NCBI GenBank assembly: GCA_034096865.1
Contig: JAWQFJ010017249.1
Location: forward strand, 95,001-110,000
Length of the DNA stretch: 15,000 bases
DNA from: Theodoxus fluviatilis
Taxonomy: Eukaryota; Mollusca; Gastropoda; Cycloneritida; Neritidae
Reading direction: 5' to 3'
Program-made: the position numbers and the translations under genes
Notes under the pieces: generated by a model
Database searches by the model: none
What the model was told of the DNA's origin: nothing
Seen by the model: only the letters and a program-made list of their open reading frames with translations
Shown here: in pieces, positions 8,807 to 15,000 of the stretch
Layout: the number at the start of each line of letters is the position of its first letter
Position numbering within the stretch: the stretch's first letter is position 1

Positions 8807-8811
8807 CCATC
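8710..8811 (+). repeat. (ATC)34 trinucleotide microsatellite with symmetric ACC interruptions
   Basis: Thirty-four triplets in register. All are ATC except the second and the thirty-third, which are ACC. In the plus-strand open frame 8605-8892 the array would encode 30 consecutive Ile residues, which is not plausible as a real protein. Confidence 0.98.
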
Positions 8812-10147
8812 TGTAAATTGGCACACCTATTGCCGCCAACGTCAACATTCCATAGTCAGCATTACTCTAAACTGCAACAAAGAAAAGCGTAGTAGTAAAT
8901 ACCCTTGAACAGAAGAGGGGATTAGTAATTCTAGACACATTTTCCCACCCATTATCTTGGATCAACGCGCAGATATTTTTAATGCAGCTACCAGTTTGCT
9001 AAGTGCGCAGTTGAAATACGTACCATCATCCGCCGATGAAATTTACCGAAGACATGAAATTTTTGCAGTAGTGCGCAGCATTAAACGGCCGATCCCAGTA
9101 GGCGAGGCTCAGCGCCTTCTCACAAAAGACAAATGTTATTGCAAGGACGATACATTTTCTTGTGTCCAGTACAACGCTAAATGAGAACTGGGGGAGATTT
9201 TTTTTAAATCACAGACGAGGGCATCTGCTGGAAAATGAACTCGGGTCAACCACGTGGTAGTCGACAACAATACCCATTAGGGCACGTGTGTTACAGTAAA
9301 TGGAATTGTTGATAGATGTCTTTCCCAACTTTCCCCGTAACGTCGTGCTCATTGGGATATTTGGCTATTTTTCCCCCGATTTACAAGTCCTCCAACTAAC
9401 CATTTTCCACAAACAACGCCCTATGGTGTGAAATCGCACCCTAGATCCGTTATAAACTCCGCTCTTCGCTCAGGCATTCAACTCGGGGTTGATGTTGTAT
9501 TCGAACTCGATCGAATGAGCTGCACTTCTTGTGACGACAGCAGGTTTTCGCAATAAAAGGCACACATTTGAAAGATACAGTGATGAAGAACTATATAACA
9601 AACTCAATTTTAGATGTTAGGACATCCTACAAACTGACAGATGAAGTAGCAGAAACCACAGAAACTTCGAATCGAGAGTAGCAAGGCTGCCATTTGGACA
9701 TTGCTGGAGACTTCTTTACCACTAAATCACAGAGGGAACGTCCAAGCGAGTGTCCGACGGACATGAAAAATAGCACGTGTTTCTATTGGGTGGAAACTCG
9801 ACCGAACTCTGCTTTTGGGACCTGCTAGCGCGGCATTCCTATGGAAACAGGATAGTTACCTGAACATTGCCACGTCTGAACACACCCGAAACAGTTTTTG
9901 CCACTTGCAAGCCCGACATTTCCTTCGGAAACCGCAGATTTGCCAAAAATGTGTCCACGGGTGAGGAGGCCTTTAGCAACACTCCCCAATTATCGCTACT
10001 TTTATCGGCGGCGAGTCAAGGCAGTCGGGTAAAGCTGGTCATGAGTAGAGTTTTACGACCTTTCAGCGTTTGTGGGGACGTTGACTGCAAAATCACTGGA
10101 CCTGGTTATAGTAAGAGCAGGTCAAGTCTCCATTTCCCTCGTCATTT
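8812..10147. other. Unique sequence, no gene recognised
   Basis: No tandem repeat or RNA gene. A 75-codon frame (8957-9184) and a longer one running from 9867 to 10370 begin at TTG rather than ATG and show no domain I recognise. The longer one is the largest open frame in the window that is not microsatellite-driven, but its first ATG is only at 10041 and its second half is built from a frame-shifting duplication. Confidence 0.5.
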
Positions 10148-10289
10148 GCCCTTTAGAACTGGCACAGGGGAGGCAGTGGGTCTGCTCATGCCACCATCAT
10201 ACAGGCGCTTCACAGGTCGCCCTTTAGAACTGGCACAGGGGAGGCAGTGGGTCTGCTCATACCCCCATCATACAGGCGCTTCACAGGTC
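10148..10289 (+). repeat. 71-bp tandem duplication, two copies
   Basis: Copies 10148-10218 and 10219-10289 both start GCCCTTTAGAACTGGCACAG and end CGCTTCACAGGTC. They differ at two positions (10190 G versus 10261 A, and 10193 A versus 10264 C), about 97 percent identity. Because 71 is not a multiple of three, the open frame across it (9867-10370) reads the two copies in different frames (RTGTGEAVG then LELAQGRQWVC), which argues against coding constraint here. Confidence 0.97.
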
Positions 10290-11030
10290 GGACATGTCTC
10301 ATACTTTCGACTTTTTTCGAAGAAAATATATCATGGCCTAGAGGAACTGTTGCTTATGGAAAGAATTTGATGACGCAAATACTAGGCTGTCGGATAATGG
10401 TTTTCTCTCAGTATTTTGGGGAAAGTTTTGTTTTGCTTTTAAGTCTTGCAGATGGTGTAGTTGGATCTTGCGACAGCGGCTGCCAGTCACACAGGAGCGC
10501 ATGACTGACTGCGTCAGGATTTCTTGTGATCCATTGGGAAAATCCACTCTCAACATTGCCTTGACTTCTTCCGTTTCCCACGACTGCGATGTGGCCCGCA
10601 CTCCGTCCCCCGTATCACCCAGACTATTCCTCCCTGATTTCCCTGGTTCTCAACGAGGATGTGGTTGAAAGCGACACATTTCAAGGAGGTACGTAGTTTT
10701 CTCCAGTGTCGTTGATAATCCCATGGAGTTGTTAAAAATACGTGTCAAGCTGACGTTTAAGAATAGCAGTCCAAAAAGGGACGTAGACAATTCACGATTT
10801 CCCAACATGATAAAATCGAATATTTGGCAACCACTAGATACGGTAATAATTCAGATACCAAGAGATAGTAGGGTATTTCCCCAACGGTAACAAGTCTGTA
10901 CAAAACACATGAACAAAAGCTCATTCATAAACAATTTAATCGCTTTAACAGACGACTTTTTGTAAAACGAATTTCAGCCTGTCCCAGGTCATTAGCAGCT
11001 GGGAATGCAGTTGAGGGTTGTGGAGTTTTC
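10290..11030. other. Unique sequence, nothing recognised
   Basis: Short overlapping frames only (10247-10504 and 10468-10668 plus, 10338-10601 minus), none with a family motif. From about 10690 to 10980 the sequence is AT-rich and closed in most frames. No repeats found. Confidence 0.5.
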
Positions 11031-11104
11031 TCAGCCAATCTCGGTACATGGCGTCGGGGTACTCGGTGGCAGGAGAACGCTGCTCAGACCTCTGAGAGGG
11101 TGCC

Positions 11105-11137
11105 CTTATCCGGGGTAGCTGGCTGACACCCGATAAG
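11105..11137. other. Imperfect hairpin CTTATCCGGG ... CCCGATAAG
   Basis: A stem of nine pairs with one bulged base (11105-11114 against 11129-11137) encloses a 14-base loop, with partial G/C pairing outside it. Could form a hairpin in single-stranded nucleic acid. No known element end or regulatory site recognised. Confidence 0.5.
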
Positions 11138-11173
11138 AGCCCGTCTCTGTGTGGCTAATTGTCCCAGTCTCCG

Positions 11174-11185
11174 TGTCCCGGGACA
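11174..11185. other. Perfect 12-bp palindrome TGTCCCGGGACA
   Basis: Twelve-base self-complementary sequence located 37 bases right of the hairpin in the same GC-rich block. Could bind a dimeric protein, but no factor can be assigned. Confidence 0.6.
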
Positions 11186-11507
11186 GAGCAGAACTGGGGG
11201 CAGACACGTCACAGCCTGTCACAGCACGCCCTCTGGTAGGCGATGTCAGGAGCGGAGGGCATTGTCAGTTCCCCCATGGGGGCACCTGTCGCCCCCCTCG
11301 CCCCCTCCCGGCCCCTGCATCGTCCCCTTCCTGCAGAGACGTCTTGTTTGGAGGGAGGGCGCTGTGAGGAAGAAAGAGGGGGCAGCCCCGACCTGTTTAG
11401 CCTTGCCCTCCGCGCCCTCTGCCGGAACTAATGACTGGATGCCAAAAGTCAGGAGTCGTCCACCCCAGCTCCCTTTCGCTTTTTTTGCCCCCTTCCCCCC
11501 TCTGCTA

Positions 11508-11526
11508 CCCCCCCCCCCCCCCCCCC
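11508..11526 (+). repeat. C19 homopolymer
   Basis: Nineteen consecutive C within a C/T-rich stretch (about 11460-11640). It creates poly-Pro or poly-Gly readings in several frames. Confidence 0.95.
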
Positions 11527-11804
11527 GCTCCCTTCTCTTTCATTCCATTTCTTTGTGACTCTAAACAGTTTCTTTCACCCATCCACCCACCCCGTTCCTC
11601 TCCCTCCCCCACATCACCCGCTCTCACACTCGAATCCCTGTCCATGCGAGCCTGAACTGAACATGCTGCTGGAGCGTTGCTCGTAGTATGGATCAAGGGA
11701 GGCTACTCCGACAGCTTCTCACCCCATCGGCTTTCACGAGTAACTCGTACTTCTCAGTCTGTCGTCTTTGCGACTGCAGAGGCATAAACCTCGCCATCTA
11801 AATA

Positions 11805-11838
11805 TCAAACAAACAAACAAATAAACAAACAAATAAAA
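11805..11838 (+). repeat. (AAAC)n/(AAAT)n A-rich short repeat
   Basis: ATCAAACAAACAAACAAATA followed by similar units to AATAAAACC. Such A-rich simple tails often terminate retroposons inserted on the plus strand. The sequence just left of it has no clear SINE or LINE tail motif, so the link is unproven. Confidence 0.75.
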
Positions 11839-12195
11839 CCAGTTTTGGTGTGTATCTAGTGGTTATAAACTGGACAAAGTTTGTGAAGATGAATGTAGAT
11901 TGCGGTGGTGCAAGTCACTAAATGAGTCTGACACTGGACAGATTCATTGAATACATTTGCAGTTGATGCCTAATGATTCGTAAATCACTTATTCTTTACA
12001 TTCATTCTTCAAAAGCAAAAAGGAAAGGTGGGAAATCGTGTTTTTCACGGTGTTGTAAGAGTTTTTTTTCATTCTTTCTTTTCATTAAAAAATGTTTAGA
12101 GTCAGAATATGATGTAAAGCAAAGTTTTTATCTTCCCACTAAAAGGATAACGAGTTTGGTTACAACGTAGTTATATATTTATTGATACAAATATA
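11839..12195. other. Unique AT-rich sequence
   Basis: Contains a 65-codon Lys/Ser/Phe-rich frame (11973-12170) that AT richness explains. No repeat, RNA gene or coding motif seen. Confidence 0.5.
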
Positions 12196-12224
12196 AACAC
12201 ACATATAAATACACACACACAAAC

Positions 12225-12266
<42 letters not shown>

Positions 12267-12384
12267 AACACACACGAGCGCACATGCACACATACAGACA
12301 CACACATACACGCACACACACACGCACACAAACACATACATAAACACACACAAATACAAATACACACACACACACGCACATGCC
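12196..12384 (+). repeat. Imperfect (CA)n microsatellite
   Basis: A CA-rich tract with frequent AAAC, ATAC, ACGC and ATGC interruptions, and a purest run at about 12230-12262. Minus-strand frames reading Cys-Val are artefacts. Confidence 0.96.
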
Positions 12385-12397
12385 TATGCGCACGAGT

Positions 12398-12456
12398 GTT
12401 TATGTGTGTGTATGTGTGTTAGTGTGCGTGCGTACGTGCGTGTGCGTGTGCGTGTG
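12398..12456 (+). repeat. Imperfect (GT)n tract with GTGC units
   Basis: GTGTGTATGTGTGTTAGTGTG followed by GTGCGT units. It lies just right of the CA tract in inverted orientation, so the two can pair as a long imperfect hairpin. Confidence 0.9.
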
Positions 12457-12460
12457 CGAT

Positions 12461-12536
<76 letters not shown>
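12461..12536 (+). repeat. (AG)n dinucleotide microsatellite, about 38 units
   Basis: An AG run with one extra A near its start (AGAGAAAGAG). It directly follows the GT tract, making a CA-GT-AG compound array. Confidence 0.97.
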
Positions 12537-12540
<4 letters not shown>

Positions 12541-12731
12541 ACTAGCAGCCGACGACCACTCAGTGTAGAAGATTACACATGTAACATAGAGATTTAAAAC
12601 CGCTTACGACAGTATGTCATCCTGTGATCAGAACAGTGATATACCAATATTTGTTGCAATTCTGTGGTTATTTATGACCAGAGTGAAATATGTACATCAA
12701 GACAAAATTTGTCCAATCAGGATTTCAGCTT

Positions 12732-12876
<145 letters not shown>

Positions 12877-12897
12877 ATGTCTCCACCCCACCCACCC

Positions 12898-12901
<4 letters not shown>

Positions 12902-12964
<63 letters not shown>
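12902..12964 (+). repeat. (CT)n dinucleotide microsatellite, about 31 units
   Basis: A perfect CT run preceded by a CCCA-type patch (12883-12901) and followed by C-rich sequence leading to a C20 tract. It is the inverted partner of the GA array at 12736-12830. Confidence 0.98.
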
Positions 12965-12967
<3 letters not shown>

Positions 12968-12986
12968 CTCTCTCCCTCCCTCCCCG

Positions 12987-13006
12987 CCCCCCCCCCCCCC
13001 CCCCCC
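12987..13006 (+). repeat. C20 homopolymer
   Basis: Twenty consecutive C in a longer C/T-rich stretch (about 12965-13030). Confidence 0.95.
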
Positions 13007-13252
13007 TCCCACCTCTCTCCTTCCCACCTTTCTGTTCGAAACTTCCTGTCACTTTAACCAAAGCCTGTCTCCATTTAATCCTATCCTATTCGTCTTTTTT
13101 TTCTCTCACCTTAAAAACCTCTTTTGCTTCGTCACCCGCGCTATTCTGCCTGCAACTTCACCTACATACCCTGGCGTTCGCCCTACAGGATAGATTACAG
13201 GTCTTACACTGGGTAGATAGGGAACAAAGAGCAGCCCCATCATGGCGAAGAA

Positions 13253-13292
13253 GGGGAGGAGGGGGCGGGGTGGGGGGGGGGGGGGGTGGGGG
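13253..13292 (+). repeat. G-rich block with G15 homopolymer
   Basis: G runs of 4-5 bases lead into G15 (13272-13286), then T and G5. Strong G-quadruplex potential on the plus strand, 250 bases from the C20 tract, with which it could pair. Confidence 0.93.
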
Positions 13293-13343
13293 CTCTTTGA
13301 GTGGCTTTTGCAGTTGAAGAGGAGGGATTCTGTGTCCCATACT

Positions 13344-13389
13344 CACGCTTCAATGCTCCTGAAGATGTACCGTGCACACGCTTCAATGC
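13344..13389 (+). repeat. 13-bp direct repeat spaced by 33
   Basis: CACGCTTCAATGC occurs at 13344-13356 and 13377-13389. The intervening bases do not extend the match much, so this is either the residue of a decayed 33-bp tandem duplication or chance. Confidence 0.6.
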
Positions 13390-14250
13390 GCGTTCTCTTC
13401 CATAATGTCGGCGCACTTCAAAACGTTTTCTGCTTGCTTGACTCGGGATTTTGAAGCCTCCCCGCTAATCACTCGAGCATCGGCAAATTACACTATTCCG
13501 TCCGTGAGCGATCTTTTTTTCTTCTACGCAGTAATTTGTAAAATTCTCTGGCCAGGGGATCTTAGAAAGCAAGCAGGCTCGTGCTTTTTTTTTTAACGGT
13601 GTACTCCTTCGGAAAAAAGTGTGACTTTGGAGGACATATGGAAAAGAGTGGTGACCTTGCTTTAAGTAAGAAGCCTCCTGGAATTAGGTTAAGCCGAAGT
13701 ACTGTCACGATGATCATGAGTTATGCACATCCGTGTCGATAGCGTACAGATAATGTGCAACCAACATTCGACGGATTAGTGTATATTGTATCCTACGCAC
13801 CAAGCCAAACAATAAAATAGACATAAAGGAGCTTGATGTAGTAAATCATTTGCTTTAATAACAACACAAAATGGGGTTACTACCGACGTCTCCTGGAAAA
13901 CGAGTGTTGCGATACTAGAATGTCGGACTGAGTATTTATCGTTATTAAATAAAATTTGCACGTTGAAATGAATAAATACAATCTATAGATTAATTTTGTA
14001 TTTGTCTCTTCAGGAATATTCCGAAACAATTTTAAAAGATCAAAATTTGAGCTACATGAAAAAAGGCTTTAACGAAGAAACTGTTCAGTACACTATTGTG
14101 ACAGCGTACTTTATATGTGTTGGGTAGTCTTTGATCTGTAGCCATACTGCATATCGATTTTTTTTAAAGCCAGATATTAAAAAAATCTGTCAGTTACTGA
14201 GAACAACCTAGAATTAATGTATGAAATTTTCGAGGCATATTCACAGCCAG
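13390..14250. other. Unique AT-rich sequence, no gene recognised
   Basis: Only short open frames (74 codons or fewer). Several T and A runs and AATAAA hexamers, none linked to a coding segment. No RNA-like boxes or tandem arrays. Confidence 0.5.
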
Positions 14251-14254
14251 TAAG

Positions 14255-14519
14255 ACATACACATGCACACGCAAACATATTTGCACACACGCGCGCGCCT
14301 CCGCGTGTACGCGCGAGAAAGCGTAAGCATAAGCACACATATACACACACGCGCATGCACGCACTCATGCACACACACGCACACACACATACACGCACGC
14401 ACACTTGCACACAAAAACACGCACGCACGCACACATGCACACACACACGCACACACACACACATGCACGCATGCACACAAAAACACGCACGCACACACGC
14501 ACACTCACACACACAAGCA

Positions 14520-14556
<37 letters not shown>

Positions 14557-14608
14557 GTACGCACATGCTTACACTCAAACATACACACACACAAACACAC
14601 ACACAGAT
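14255..14608 (+). repeat. Long imperfect (CA)n tract with ACGC and ATGC units
   Basis: About 350 bases of CA-rich sequence with frequent GCAC, ATGC and AAAAA interruptions. A 23-base segment starting TGCACACAAAAACACGCACG is present at 14406 and again at 14472, showing that a unit of about 66 bases was duplicated. The 222- and 147-codon frames here are artefacts. The left end holds alternating GCGCGCGC (about 14289-14297), prone to Z-DNA. Confidence 0.95.
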
Positions 14609-14655
14609 GCATGTGTGCATGTGTGAGACTGCATGTCTGTCTGACTGTCTCTGTG

Positions 14656-14833
<178 letters not shown>

Positions 14834-14843
14834 CGTTCCACGA

Positions 14844-14880
14844 GTGTGTGAGTGTTTTGCGTGTGCGTGTGTGCGTGTGT
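14844..14880 (+). repeat. Short imperfect (GT)n tract
   Basis: GTGTGTGAGTGTTTTGCGTG and further GTGCGTGTG units to 14880. The last 120 bases of the window after it are AT-rich and featureless. Confidence 0.85.
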
Positions 14881-15000
14881 ATTGAGAACATACTTTCTAA
14901 TAATTGATGATTATATTCAATGCAAATTTATTTTTATTTCGTGTGTCCAATTGAATGAATGACCCTTTTCTTTAAAGCGTTCGGAAACATTTGTCGAATA

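Larger units (their letters stand above)
11031..11680. other. GC-rich block with palindromes, possibly an old repeat
   Basis: GC-richer than either flank, with C-rich runs. The open frame 11151-11558 (135 codons, plus) is Pro- and Ser-rich with no recognisable domain, and overlapping frames in other registers are also open, as expected from base composition. It could be a CpG-rich regulatory region, a degraded transposable element or a 5'-exon region. I see no feature that decides. Confidence 0.35.

Noticed and set aside
8605..8892. 95-codon frame with 30 consecutive isoleucines
   Set aside because: It is the ATC microsatellite read in one register. A homopolymer of this length and hydrophobicity is not credible as a natural protein without other evidence.
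9867..10370. 167-codon open frame as a gene
   Set aside because: It starts at TTG, has its first ATG a third of the way in, has no domain, and its last part is a frame-shifting 71-bp duplication. Kept only as a region note and a finding.
11151..11558. 135-codon Pro/Ser-rich open frame
   Set aside because: Three overlapping frames in this GC-rich block are open, the C19 tract supplies poly-Pro, and no motif or supporting splice signals were found.

Overview
The window looks like non-coding nuclear DNA from a eukaryote, most likely an invertebrate animal. A marine mollusc, perhaps a gastropod, is my best guess. The grounds are the lack of long open frames outside repeats, a very high density of long microsatellites, a tRNA-headed SINE with a LINE-type tail, and intron-like splice signals. 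There is no bacterial-type operon, no rRNA gene and no recognisable conserved protein domain. The organism assignment is an inference; I cannot search a database. Almost all of the longest open frames are translations of microsatellites, in which every frame stays open.

Layout. 1-2998 is mostly unique sequence. It holds the window's only coherent gene-end model, on the minus strand at about 590-1027 (acceptor, 126-codon open frame, stop, AATAAA), a GC-rich patch at 2012-2370, and a 74-codon small ORF on the minus strand at 2658-2882. 3000-3303 is a TGTC tetranucleotide array running into a TG array. 3365-3970 has weak LTR-like features on the minus strand and contains a CT array. It is followed by an 11-copy, 29-bp minisatellite (4018-4336) and a poly-G/G-rich block (4501-4573). 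4574-7978 is mostly unique, with a retroposon-like 3' tail at about 5960-6037, a C18 tract at 6493, a C-rich i-motif-like block at 7118-7164 and a possible spliced exon at 7394-7587. 7979-8394 is a SINE on the minus strand. 8710-8811 is an ATC array with symmetric interruptions. 8812-11030 is unique apart from a 71-bp tandem duplication at 10148-10289. 11030-11680 is a GC-rich block with palindromes and a C19 tract. 12196-13006 and 14255-14880 are compound microsatellite fields (CA, GT, GA, CT, poly-C) containing large purine/pyrimidine inverted repeats.

No set of genes working together can be shown, and I found no new defence, mobile or metabolic system. What merits a second look is repeat structure: the minisatellite's polarised variants, the mirror-like GA/CT and CA/GT inverted repeats, five G or C homopolymers of 15-20 bases, the SINE and its shared tail motif, and a few short spliced-gene candidates that need transcript data.
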